DNA of 64,000 bases. Source: Micromussa lordhowensis (lineage: Eukaryota; Cnidaria; Anthozoa; Scleractinia; Lobophylliidae). Shown here one piece after another: positions 1-11,700 of the stretch. Location of the stretch: positions 24,336,734 to 24,400,733 of the forward strand of contig OZ026599.1 of NCBI GenBank assembly GCA_964020085.1. The letters run 5' to 3'. The translations under genes and the position numbers were made by a program. Under the pieces are notes generated by a model, which worked only from the letters and a program-made list of their open reading frames with translations, searched no databases and was not told the DNA's origin. Positions within the stretch are counted from its first letter, which is position 1. Each line of letters begins with the position of its first letter.

Positions 1-942
1 AAACCCTGATGTCTAAGGTTCACTGCTCCCCTTATTGACGGATTGACAGCTTCGTTGCAAAAAGGCAACAGGTCAGCACAGAACATCTCGCCGAAACCTT
101 TCTACCAATAGCGCCAATCAGCAAAGCGAACATTAAGAATGAAACTTAAAGCCCACCTCAACTGGGCGATGGTGAAAAAGCACTTTGATGTTAAACTTTT
201 GTCTCCTCAGTTGAATGGTAGGAGATGTATAAAAACAGCAGCAAGAATTTGTCTCTACCTCTTTAAAACCTCTATTTTGATTCGTTCTTGTTAATCTACA
301 CCTCTTTCGTGGAAATTGGGACATTGTTTTTGTATTATGTATTGTTACGTCTGGCCGATTATAAAGAACCTTGTAAACGTTGATGGTCGCCTCGAATTCT
401 TACGATCTTGTTACTGCAAGGGTTAACTCCAGCTATCGTGAAACGTAGTATCGAATGAGTCATGTTGATTAACAAGCAGTCCCTGACCTTGTCTCTCATT
501 TCGCTGAGCGCCCCGTTGCAATTGTTTTCCCGCTCGTTTGTCCCTTCTTGCTAGCTTCTTTGAAGGACAGCCATACATTCGTTAGCGTGCAACGCAGGCG
601 TTCTTTTGGCAGGTGCAGATCTAGTGATACTCGAAAAGAATCCTCACTTATAGAAGGTAAAAGATCTTTTCACAGTTCTTCAATGATTGACTACTACGTA
701 GATTTAATTTTTTTTAGCAATGCAAGCTGCTAATGCTTTATAAATGGAGCCTCGTACGTACGTTTTCCCGAGATAAAAAATAGAACGTGCACAAAGCTGG
801 GAACACAATTTGTTACAAAATAGTTTTGTAGATACCAGAAGGTTTAGGTAGCTTTTTAAATGTAACCACGTTTTGTATCGAAGAGGGCACAATTTCAGTT
901 GTCAAGTGTCTCGGTTTCTGTCGTTGGAGCTAATTTGAGTTA
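1..942. other. No feature recognised
   Basis: AT-rich, only short frames, no splice-supported exon and no clear repeat ends. Confidence 0.5.
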
Positions 943-1140
943 TTTTGGCCACGTGCAAAAATATCCTTTAAATCGAAGGAAAGCTGAAAATAACAGTTTA
1001 CCAAGATAGAAAAACACCAAAGAGATAATAATAAACCATAAAGGAACAAGGATGGTTAAGGATGGAGATGATTCATACGGATTACAAACCACAAACTTGA
1101 AAAACTTAGGCTCAACTCAGATGCGCAAGCCGTGACGTAA
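943..1140 (+). repeat. Dispersed repeat, copy 1
   Basis: AACACCAAAGAGATAATAAT and AAGGAACAAGGATGG recur at 11.3 kb (inverted) and 62.2 kb. No termini or coding capacity recognised. Confidence 0.6.
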
Positions 1141-1145
1141 TTCTT

Positions 1146-1640
1146 TTAAAGACAGCTGTTTAGCCGAAGTTGTCGCTCCGTGTGCGTAAAACACCGACGG
1201 CAGACCAGACTTGCAACTGGAAAAGAGTGCTTCTTATTGTTTAACGTATACGAGGTAAAATAAACTGCCCTAGTGAAAATATTCCTCCAAGAGGAAAAAG
1301 AAAATCTGGGATTTTTTGTTCGTCTTCTTATGGTTAAGATAATATAGGTAGAGTAGTTTTTGGTAAACATAAACAACTTCAAGCTATCGCTGAAACTTGA
1401 AGCAGGCAACAGAATTGTACATCGGTGTAGCTTGTGATCTGGTTTCCATGTGAGGCTGTTAGACTGCCACACGTTGGGAAAAAATTGGGGTTTGTCTCTT
1501 GCGCTCGGTCGAATCTTAAAATAATCATCTATTGACGGATAGGTGATGATTTCGCAGCCAATCACATTGCCACGTCGCCGTTTGCAGTTCAACGGCTTCA
1601 AGTTTCGATGCGTTAATTGAAGGATTTGTTTTAACATCAC
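1146..1640 (-). other. Long open frame without recognisable product
   Basis: 164 codons from an ATG at 1640, Lys/Arg/Ser/Phe-rich, no domain, no splice context, next to a dispersed repeat. More likely chance or repeat-derived than a gene. Confidence 0.2.
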
Positions 1641-1956
1641 TTAGTTATGTTAGGTGTTTTTGTTATACTACTTGATCTGTACCTTAATTGTTTTCTCTTT
1701 ACACGTAAGGTCATTTTTTAGCGACTTTCATGGCATGCACTGTAAGTGTACCCTTGTCTGAGAAGCGAGGTCTTCAGTAATTGCCTAGTATGTCTTTTTT
1801 TAAAAAAAGTCAATTTTGTTCACTTAACGTAAAGCAAATCAAGTGACATTAAATGGTCATTTTATCTTTTGTCGCTTCACCTGGTTTCAGAAGTCACTGT
1901 TACATTGCCTCCCCCACCCTATCCAGAGAACATCAAGTCATGTCTAGAATAAAATG

Positions 1957-2351
1957 TTAAACACGGAGCGAGCCTATAAATGGAGGCTGGGCGGCTCAGC
2001 ACGTCCATCACAAATTGGAATACTCTCCTCTGATTGGATTACTCACTCAGGCGTGTCGTACTCCCGCGAAATTCGCACGAAGTAACAATTCAGGCGACCG
2101 CACAAGGGAAGGTTTTTCGTTTGTTTGCGTTCTTTGTAATAAGGTCAGCGAATACAACAGGAATGGCATCTAGAGAAGAAGATTTTAGGCAGGTATCGTA
2201 CTTCATATACATGCATTTTAACTTCTTATTTTTGTTGCTTCACTTGTTAAAGCATATCGATTGTTTTGGAGTTGTCTACTCAACGTAAATGCCGTGTTTT
2301 AGCCAACAAAGTGCAAACCGTTGGCCTTTTATAGGCTCGCTCCGTGTTTAA
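1957..2351. mobile_element. Family A MITE (TTAA target), copy 1
   Basis: The 395-bp span includes TTAA at both ends with inverted termini ACACGGAGCGAGCCTATAAA. It shares interior motifs (GCCAACAAAGTGC...CTTTTATAGGCTCGC) with the copy at 12.7 kb. TTAA duplication is typical of Kolobok and piggyBac elements; no transposase is present. Confidence 0.8.
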
Positions 2352-3030
2352 GTTTTTCCACTATTCGGAAATACGGAACACTTTTCCATATTTCTATCAC
2401 TATTAAACATCTACAAACAAACTGCACGAAGCTGATTCTCTCTGCAGAGAAAGGAAGTTTCAAGTCGATCAGTTTATTCTTTAGGCTTCCGTAGGAAAGC
2501 CCTAGTCTAAATATGCAAGTAGTACTGTCTTGGTCGCCAAATTGGGGGGGGGGGCGTTGCTAGCATAGAACGTAGAAATTGGGGATAAGAATTGCGAAAG
2601 CTTGGGTAATTGCCAGCTGACTCTTCGTGAACAACATTTACAGAATGGGGTGTTTTGTGTGAAGAAAGCTTTGGAAAGAATCATGCTTATACGCTCATCT
2701 CACATACAAAGTTGTCGAGCGCTTTCGGAACGGGTCCGTCCACGAATTCTTAAGCTTAAAAGCTAGCTAAACTAGCAAAGTTCGTGCTAGTTCTCACGAG
2801 ATAAACAATGAGTCAAAAATAAGTAGAGACTACGAAAACACTGACAAAAGTATGACTACTGACTTAACTAAATAACAAGTCTGCAAGTCACTAAATAACA
2901 AGCCTGCACTGCAGGCTATTTCTGCCGTAAATGAACTGGATTATGGAGAGCTCATCTACAAATTTGGCAATGTAGTTGAGATGACACCGCGTTGTGCAGC
3001 TGCTGTACCCAATAGAAGGCAATTTTCCTC
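2352..3030. other. No gene recognised
   Basis: Contains a run of about 10 G at 2546 and nothing else I can support. Confidence 0.5.
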
Positions 3031-3634
3031 GTTTAAGGTAATTCCCTAGTACTGCATTGCGCATCCCTACTGCGCACGATTTTCGCGTCCTCAAACTAAG
3101 CTCGATATCGAAATAAATGCTCCTTTTCTATTAAACGAGCCTGGTGACCCCCGATTTTTTATTTTGGTATTTTCTAAGAACAGTCTAATAAAGAACATAT
3201 CTGAAGAAGGAAAAACGTTTGATAGTAGAACATGATCTTTTTTTTGCAAAATAGTTCCATACTGGGTGTATTTTGGCCAAGGCGAGGACTTCAAGCTAAC
3301 CACGGAACTGTCCGAAAAAATGCAATATTCCCGCAACAGGCAATCAAAAACGGCTTAAATGAAGCAATAACTTTTTACGTGAATAAGAAAAGGTTTACTT
3401 CCAAGATAAAATTTTGTGTCTTTCAAGTAATCAAGACTTAATTCTGTATGAAGATGATTGAAATATTGACGCGCAACCAGTACAAGTACCCCATTTTAAG
3501 AGCCTGCTGACGCGTAAACAAGCACTGTGGCCCCATTTTTATTGCATTTTTTAATGGTCATATCAGGAATGTTAACTATGCCAAGTTTTAAAAAAAGTTT
3601 GATAGTAGAACAATTTCATGGGAATTACCTTAAC
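3031..3634. mobile_element. Putative 600-bp element with short inverted ends
   Basis: TTTAAGGTAATTCCC near 3031 is inverted as GGGAATTACCTTAA near 3620. GTTTGATAGTAGAAC occurs twice inside (3218, 3598). No coding potential is seen. Confidence 0.5.
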
Positions 3635-3779
3635 AGTCTCAGAGATGTGTCAGTTTATTGACGAGTTGCAAAAAGAAGAGCAGGAATTTTGCGTTGCCAC
3701 CCTGATCTTGCCGACCGACTGGAGTCTTAAACGCCCGAATCCCTAGGAGAGCATAAATCAGCTGGAACAACTACGTTCA

Positions 3780-4020
3780 AACCGAAGGAGATATCACAAC
3801 AGGCGCTACAGAGAGAAGTTCAGATCTCCATTCGTGATTTGCGCTCGTTTAAACAAGAAAGACAAAATCCAAAGAGGGATTCAAACACGACTGAACAGTG
3901 ATGGCGATCAAGAGTTGAAGTGCAGGATTGAAGAAGTAAAGAACATTATGCTGTTGAGGATGAGAGATTTGGTTAAATGCGACAATTTATCAGACTTTTC
4001 GAAGACCTGAATAGGGAGGT
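3780..4020 (+). other. Coding-like but broken stretch
   Basis: Short hydrophilic frames (QQALQREVQISIRDLRSF, then GDQELKCRIEEVKNIMLL) follow each other in two frames separated by a stop and a frameshift. It may be a decayed coding sequence; no family recognised. Confidence 0.25.
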
Positions 4021-4556
4021 TGTCAGTAAAACGAAGAGTCGGGGCCGGGGCAGTGATCGAGGATTACGGAGAGTTCATCTGGGGTCAGAGTTAATTGTTC
4101 TTTGTTTCCTTCCTTCTGCACGCTTGAACTATGCAGAAACCGATTTTGTAAACAAAATAATAATTTACTTTGTCAAATTTTACTATGTTATTTTTATTTA
4201 TAAGCAAAGGTTTTGTGAAGCATAAACAAATAAAAATTAGCGATGAAAGAGACGTTTCGGTGACGTTTCGGTGACATGTTGACACCATTTGCTGTTAATT
4301 AGAGATTAATTTTCTGTTAATTAGAGAATTAACACCTCTTATGAAATATGTAAATCTTGGGCGAATTTTCTGACAGTTTATCTTTTTTTGTATTTGAACT
4401 TAAAATGGTGTCATGATGTCACCGAACCGTTGTTCTCTCTTATCGCTAAATTCACTTGTTATTTTTATTGCCTCGTTTTTACGACTATTAAATACATATA
4501 TATTTTAAACTTTGCTTTTGTAACATTTTACAATGAAGTTAGTTCCACTAGACTCG

Positions 4557-4957
4557 TTGCCTGTTCCAGGCTCTCGGTCAGTGAAGACGATCAAAAAAAT
4601 GGGCGGGCGACGAGCGGGATCAGCGACAAGCGGGATCAGCGACGAGCGGGATCAGTGACCAGCGGGATCAGCGACGAGCAGGATCAGCGACGAGCAGGAT
4701 CAGTGACCAGCGGGATCAGCGACGAGCGGGATCAGTGACCAGCGGGATCAGCGACGAGCAGGATCAGCGACCAGCGGGATCAGCGACGAGCAGGATCAGT
4801 GACCAGCGGGATCAGCGACGAGCGGGATCAGCGACCAGCGGGATCAGCGGCGAGCAGGATCAGCGGCGGGGATTTCTCCCTTTCTCTCCCAGACCCCGCT
4901 CGTCGCCCACCCACTTTTTCGCGATTGTCCCCACAGACCGAGAGCCTGGAACAGGCT
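4557..4957. mobile_element. 401-bp MITE with 16-bp minisatellite core and 10-bp target duplication
   Basis: ACTAGACTCG occurs just outside both ends (4547-4556 and 4958-4967). The terminal inverted repeats start GCCTGTTCCAGGCTCTCGGT and extend with changes to about 60 bp. The interior is a minisatellite. A target duplication of 9-10 bp with inverted ends suggests a Mutator-like element. Confidence 0.8.
4608..4866 (+). repeat. 16-bp minisatellite, about 16 units
   Basis: Unit ATCAGCGACGAGCGGG with C/T and G/A/C variants (ATCAGTGACCAGCGGG, ATCAGCGACGAGCAGG). Because 16 is not a multiple of 3, all three frames stay open and read the same 16-residue repeat (SGISDERDQRRAGSVT-like). The apparent proteins here are by-products of the repeat. 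Confidence 0.9.
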
Positions 4958-5048
4958 ACTAGACTCGGTAGTTTATTCCCTCTAAAGCCACATAGGTTAC
5001 GCTGTGCGCTATATGTGTTTGACGCTTTGCATCCCCACATTTTACACA

Positions 5049-5101
5049 TAGTAATAATAATAATAATAATATTAATAATAATAATACAATAACAATAATA
5101 T
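5049..5101 (+). repeat. (TAA)n microsatellite
   Basis: AATAAT units with two ATT/ACA interruptions. Confidence 0.9.
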
Positions 5102-5778
5102 GTTCGTAATCGCGATTTCCGCTCTGATAGTAAGCGAGGACTTTTGTGCTGAAAGTTATATCTGCTTGATAAGGTTTATCTCTAATGTAAAACTCTGTGT
5201 AAAATTGTGTTTCCAAGAAATAAATAACTACAGTTGTAACTACGATCATTTCTGTTGCTTTTAACAACGTTTAATGGCCGGCTCCTTCTTGGTGTACAAG
5301 ACACAAAACACGTCACAACAGAACCTCGCCTCACAAACTTGAAGTGTTTTCATTATTTTACTCGTTCTTTTGTCCTTTTGTTCTCTATTGTTTTACGTCA
5401 ACTACCGCTGTGTCCTCTACACCAAGTAAAGAACTCGTTTAATTTGTTGCCCTGTTTGAATATTATCAGATATACTACCTTGTCATGTAAACTTGAATTG
5501 CAATCTCTAACTTCTCAGTGGCCTACCAGCAAATTCGTTATTCCATGTAACGGCCGCAGAACTCCAGATAAACCAAACCGGCACGATATCCAATACCTTA
5601 ACCAAGGCCCGCGTTACCCTCGACCAGTTGGTTTGCACCTTATGTAATCGCATTAAAGTATTTAAAAACCCTTGTTTCAGGCATCAACTTTTTGTCTTGT
5701 CGCTTTCTGCAATACAACTAGAAGAAGAAATTTGCAGTTAAATTTGCAGTTTCTATATTCGATTGTCTTGACTGAAAT

Positions 5779-6824
5779 GTGACGCGAATTTATTGTGGTG
5801 ATGTACCAAACAAATTTACCGCGAATTTAAGGAAAGAAAAAAATTATAAAAAGGAGGACTCTGATTTTTCCTTTAAATCAGAGGAAATGTGCAATTTTTT
5901 CGACAAACGTGGATATCCTGCCTCTGTTGTTCAAGCAGGCCATCATCGCGCCCAACAAATTGATCGGCAGTCAGCACTACAAACGTCTCAGAAGGAGACT
6001 AATAATAGAATTCCATTCACCCTCACAATTCACCCTCACAATCACGCAGTAAAATCCATCATTCTCAAAAACTTTAAATTACTTCAAAATGATCCCGATA
6101 CTGGTAGCATCTTTTCGCAACCACCATTAATTTCATTCAAACGCGACAAAAACATAGGTAACTTTTTAGTTAGCAGTGCATTCAAAACGGGTGAACAACC
6201 TGGAACTTTTAAATGCGCACGCGCGCGATGTAAAACATGTCCTTTCATTTACAACGTTGAGAAATTGTCGGGACCCAAGCGATCCATAAAGATCACGGAT
6301 CATTTTACCTGTACCTCAGCAAATGTCATCTACTGTATAACTTGCACTCTTTGCAAAAAGTTGTATATCGGCGAAACAGGTGGACGACTAGGCAACCGGT
6401 TCCGAGAACACCTTCGCGACGTAGAGAAAGACGATAAAGTTGCTTGTAAACCGCTTGCTAGACACTTTAATCTGCCGAATCATTCTAAGCAACATATGGC
6501 AGTCTGCGGCCTCTCCCTACATCAAGGAAGCACAGAAAGCTGCAAAACTCTTGAACAAAAATTTATTTTTCAAATCGGCACTCTTAATCCTCACGGTATC
6601 AACCAACGCTTTTCATTCAACAAATTCATTCTATTGTTTTTCACGTTGCCAGGCACCAACCAATAGCGTAGCTCCACATTTCTGTATATAAACCACACAA
6701 AACCCACAATTCCTTGATTCGCTCCGACAAAGGGCTAACGCTCGAAACGTCAGCTTCCGAATCTCTTCACGGTGGCCAATTCACATTATCAACCCAGTTG
6801 ATAAAACCAAATTGTCTTGTAATA

Positions 6825-6860
<36 letters not shown>
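5779..6860 (+). mobile_element. 5'-truncated Penelope-like retroelement: end of RT and GIY-YIG endonuclease
   Basis: One open frame runs to TAG at 6666 (about 295 codons). The N-terminal half matches the thumb/linker region that follows the reverse transcriptase in Penelope-like elements (PLE). Then come a Cys-rich CARARCKTCPF motif, FTCTSANVIYCITC, and the GIY-YIG core KKLYIGETGGRLGNRFREHL. The RT palm and fingers are absent upstream, so the copy is 5'-truncated. Past the stop, a conserved 3' region (about 6722-6800) carries GGGCTAACGCTCGAAACGTC, able to form a short stem with one mismatch, as seen in other PLE tails. The frame is intact, which suggests a fairly recent copy. Confidence 0.85.
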
Positions 6861-6861
<1 letters not shown>

Positions 6862-7180
6862 TGCCCCCTTTATAAAAAGGACACCTTGACCCAGAATCCG
6901 CGGTTTACTGACACACGCAATGAATAGTAAATTCAAATAGTAAATATTTAAGCTTAACATTTGTTTTAAATATCCCCAATTCTTTTATTTGTTTTTGTTG
7001 TGTTCTGTCTTATACTTATAGAGTAAAATTTGATACTGCTCTTGGAGCTTCTAGTTGATATTTATTACATGATAAATGTGCGAGAGCCACAGACATCCCA
7101 ACACCGCTCACTCTTACCCAGTAAATAAGTAAACCGGCTCACGTCCACGGGTCTGGCCAGCGGTGCCACGCAGTACTTCG
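6861..7180. other. No feature recognised
   Basis: AT-rich spacer after the Penelope-like tail. Confidence 0.5.
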
Positions 7181-7369
7181 ATCATATAGAATGGAAGCCC
7201 TGGGAACGAGGTTGAGCCTCAACCAATCGCAGCGCGTCTACTATCAAAACGATAATAGCAATCGGGCGTGGAGCTCGGGAAATAAGGGGCAGCGAACATT
7301 CTTCACGCGTGTGAGCGCGAAGTACGCGCGAGAGAAGGAGGAAGTGAGGCTGCGTCAGGAATTTCACGC

Positions 7370-7777
7370 ATGTGCCATAACAAGCTCCTGGTTGTTGACG
7401 TCAGGCTGTTAAACGGTCAGGATACGTCATCTTATTTACCAAGAAAGCGGACAGCAAGAAACCATTCGGTCGCTGGTGGGAATTTTATATACTGTAAGTC
7501 CACAACTTTGAGCCGGCGAATGGTTTCCATAGAAACTTTTGGGATTGAGATTCCGCCGTACACAGATCTTTTAACTACGGACGCAGGCCTGGCTGCTACA
7601 ACCGGATGTCAATTAAGAGATCTGGGTACGAGCGTGAATATCAATGTGTCTGGTGTTAATGTCAATGATTTTGCATACTACTGTACCATCTTAATGAAGC
7701 GAATTCGAAAGGTCACCGCCATTGATGCCCAGGACAGCGTTAAGAGCAAACAACCAAAATCAACAAGCGCGCCATAA
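7370..7777 (+). CDS. Unrecognised ORF, 135 codons, coding status uncertain
   Basis: An ATG-initiated frame whose last 90 residues (from SRRMVSIETFGIEIPPYTDL to KQPKSTSAP) have a balanced, protein-like composition; I cannot assign a family. No convincing splice partner was found. It lies 0.9 kb upstream of the Ras-like gene on the same strand and next to a repeat (GCCCTGGGAACGAGGTTG at 7196). It could be an exon of a short gene, a transposon remnant or chance. Confidence 0.3.
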   Translation: MCHNKLLVVDVRLLNGQDTSSYLPRKRTARNHSVAGGNFIYCKSTTLSRRMVSIETFGIEIPPYTDLLTTDAGLAATTGCQLRDLGTSVNINVSGVNVNDFAYYCTILMKRIRKVTAIDAQDSVKSKQPKSTSAP

Positions 7778-8701
7778 ATGCAATTATTTCATTCTTTCGC
7801 AGCTGAAAATGATCACATTCTTTAGCTTTCGTGTCTTTTGTCGTTTTTGTCTTATCTTTTGATGGATTCCGGCGGCATCTACGCCCTCCAATTTATCTAC
7901 AGTTCTATAATGTTCTTCCCATTTAATTATGATTCCATTCCGTTTTGTCTAGCAATTTGTAAAAGGAATGACTGATTTTTATCATCAAGTCGTTAACAAA
8001 ATCTAAGAAAATGTTATTTTTCTGCGCCAAAGACACTTAGAAAACAGGTCGAAAACACTTTTAAAACACCACTTTGGATCATTTTAACACTTTAGGTATT
8101 AAAACTGCGACAGATTTTCCAATCGGCTATTAGTTACAAATCTTTCACGAAAATCCAATAAGCAAGGATGTGAAATCGGATTTCCGATAAACGACACTCG
8201 CGAGGAAGGCTGAAGGGATTAATCTGCGCTTGGAATCTTACGTTTTAACGACTTTTCTCCATCAAAATTACTAGGACGGTGTTTTTGGTTTTAACTACGT
8301 GGTTTCGTTGTAAAGGATCCATGAATTTTTGCCATTTTCGGTTTGATTCTTGATTGATTGCGGGCGGCCATGTTCAATGGAGGGTCATGTCACCCTTTAA
8401 TCACTCTCATTGCGAACAAAAGGGTTTTTTTCAGTCCACTGATTAACACGTCAACTAATTATCTTTCCGCGTGGTCATTTGACTCGAATGAAATTGAAAG
8501 TTACGGTCGGGCACAAAACATCGTGCAGTCGACCATGAGAAAGAGATAATAACTTCACCACGAAAGAAAGAAAACAAACAAGCAAACAGTTATCTCGTTT
8601 ATGATCTTAAATTCACAGGGACAGAACATTTCAAGATCATTACTGTTGTAAAAAAACATTGGCATTTGTCAGTCTTGTCAGGTCTCGAGATTTCTTCTAC
8701 A
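7778..8701 (+). promoter_or_regulatory. 5' flank/5'UTR region of the Ras-like gene
   Basis: No repeat ends recognised. The frame of exon 1 stays open for at least 100 bp upstream of the chosen ATG, so the true transcript start may lie here; no TATA box is evident. Confidence 0.35.
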
Positions 8702-11700
8702 ATGCTTCGAAGACGGGGTTCGGCTCCTGCGGTCGTACTACAACAACATTTCACCGAATCGAAAGGCGTCCTCTTCAGAGCGGATCGTATAATTCCACCA
8801 CCAGAAGTCCCGAAATTGTCTAAGGCAAAACGCGGGAAGAAAGATGTCGAGCGAGGGTATAGCCCTCCACCGATGGTTCCGTTGCCACCAGACAGGAAGA
8901 CGAACGAGTCACAGCAAGTTCTGGACTACGACAGTTCTTCACCCAGATGCCCGAGCCCTGTTTCGCCAGGCTCGCCGTCTCTGACCACCAAAAAGCCGAT
9001 GAAACATCGGCCGAAACGGAGGGACAGCGAACCTTTTGTCGCTCAAGCCCCAGCAGCGCTTAACACAAGAACGGCTACCTCGAGCGCATTACATAGACGA
9101 AGCAGTTCTTTCAGAGACTACAACATTGTCCTTCTAGGGCAAGGAGGTGTTGGGAAATCTGGTAAGTTAACACCTTGCTAAAGAGGAACCTATCATATTG
9201 ATACACTGGGTCGAGGAATTTTAACAAGGCCTTACCACATAATCACATATTTTGCAATGTGAATAGCGTGACTTTTGATGATATTTGTGAAAGTACCCCG
9301 TGTTGTTTACGTTAAATTTTCTATTTTGATGGCAGTTCGTCGTGTTTCTACGTTTATGCGAGGAAAGTTTCGCCTTGCCAACAGCGTTTATTGAAATACA
9401 TTTAATTTCGCGATTAGAAATTACTTGAATATCAGCTGCGAACTTGTTAAAAGCTGAGAAAACAAATTAAACAACAATTAACTGTAATTATCCTTCATCC
9501 GTGAAAGTTTTATACGAACAGAGAAACGTTTAGCAATTTCTAGATGCAAAGAGAAGACGATGCACGCAGAAGACGATTGACAAAACATGCTTTATCCCTT
9601 AAGCAACATTTTTTTCCGTGGGTACGTGAGATTCTAGTTATTTAGAACATGATATGCCTGCTTGTTTATGTTAAACGAGTTAGTTTATTTATTCAATGGC
9701 TTGCTTTGATACTTTGTTACAAGTGGTTGCTCAAGCACGGATTGTTAAAGAAAGGAATATTTCGGTTCCTCTTGTGATAGGGTAGTATATATAACAATTG
9801 CTTTAGTAGAATCTTTTCGGACTCTACCTCAAGTGAAATATTTTTCAAACACAAGTTGAAAACGTATACCACTTTTAAAATCTTGAATACGCTCAGAATT
9901 CAGCAACAGGCACGCCAGCATTGTAAATAGCGACAATCTAACATGACCAACTGGAGTATAAAAATAATGATCTTTTAATAGTAAGTCTTTACAAGAGGTC
10001 AGTCGACCTTTATAGATATTTTTAGCAGTACGAGAAAGCCTTAATCTTGCCAACATGTGGTGAAAATGTTTACTCCTTGCGCAATAATTCGCATTGACAA
10101 GCACTAGATGATTCTCTCCCTTTTGGCGGAGTAGAAAGATAGTTTTAATTATGTATCATACCAGTGTTCAGTTTCAATTAGTTTCAAGGAGCAGTGAATC
10201 TCTGTTTGGGCTTTTGTTTAAAAGGATTTTTGTCCAATGGTCTTATATTCGGGAGAGCTCGTTCGTTATCAGAAGCAATTCATTTTTCTTTTTAAAATGG
10301 TTGAAAGACAATATAACGGTATGAAGCTCAGTATTGAGTGCCGAAGGACAGTCGCACACTGAAAGAATGTTATAATCCATTTAAATAAAGGTCCACGAAC
10401 TCATATCCGGGGATAAAATTAGAACCTCTTGTAACTAAAAGAGTTTTTTTAACAATCTTGTATTTCAATTCCTTTTTTCATCATGGTCTCTTGCTTGCGG
10501 TTATAAGCTTATTACGATGCATATAGTTGCGTGCATTAAGCCTATTACGATTGTTATTTTTGCCTATTATTGGCTCGGTCTAACCAGCAACTTGTGTGCT
10601 ATCAGTCTATTACTGAATTTAAATAAGGCTTTGTAGTTGGTAGTGGTGTTGGTGAGAGGAGATCTGGGGTCTGTTATCGGAAAACTTTAATTCTTTTCGA
10701 TTCTTTTGATTTACTGCTGTAGCTTTGCTGGTTCGATTTACAACAGGACGATTTATACATGAATACGACCCAACTCTGGGTAAGTAATCATCTGTTTGTT
10801 TCTTTGATACTTTGTATCGTAAAGAAAAAACCCTGCTTTTGTGTACCTCATGCCTTTATTTCACGATGTACCTCAGTGACTTTGGCGCAAACGACATCGC
10901 GTGTCTGTTCTTATAATCTTAAAGTAATTTGTCCAAGATGATGTATATAATTCACACATGTGTGGCTATGATTATTCTAGGTCATGCAAACTCATGCTAT
11001 TTTAGGAAACGAGATGCTATCAACCACAAACACGCAACGGCAAAGGCATGTGAATCTACACCGTTCATTATGCTCGTAACTGAAACAGTCTCGTTGAGAC
11101 TTCTCGCCTTCTCTTTCGGCATATTTATTTTTTCCAGTTTTCCCTACGTAACGTGGCACAAAATATTTGCGAGTTTTAATTTTTGCGATAATTGTGGGAG
11201 ATTTTTGCGATCCGCTTAAAAAGGTTCCTGCAAAACCCCAGCAATATTTCTGCACTTTTTCTCTGACGTCAGCTTTACAAACTCGCTACAAAGCTTGGTA
11301 GCTCCATCACGGTTTGCGAATCTTGAAAAGTTTAGCCTAAATTTTCGTCGTTTGTAACCCGTGTAATTCTTCTCCATCCTTGTTCCTTTATGGTTGGTTA
11401 TTATCTCTTTTCTATGTCACTAAACTATTATTTTTAATCTTCCTTCAATTTAGAAATATTCAAAGAACCACGACTAAGCTCTTTTAAATCATCAAACTTC
11501 TAGTGGGCAATAAGCTAGATGTTTCACTTGCACGCCAAAGCAGTACCGTAGATACAGTAGTTTCTATAGAAACTAAGAAAACTATAACTGAACATTAATT
11601 CTAAACAACTTTCCGCAAACTTTAGCCTATTGTAAAGAGAAAGAGTTATGAAGAGACACGATGCGCAGAGAAAGCAATGACGACAGTTATGACTCTGATA

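Noticed and set aside
1146..1640. 164-residue minus-strand gene
   Set aside because: No domain, no splice context and adjacent to a dispersed repeat; kept only as a low-confidence open frame.
4388..5092. Overlapping repetitive ORFs with SGISDERDQRRAGSV-type repeats
   Set aside because: They are the 16-bp minisatellite read in different frames inside a MITE, not proteins.
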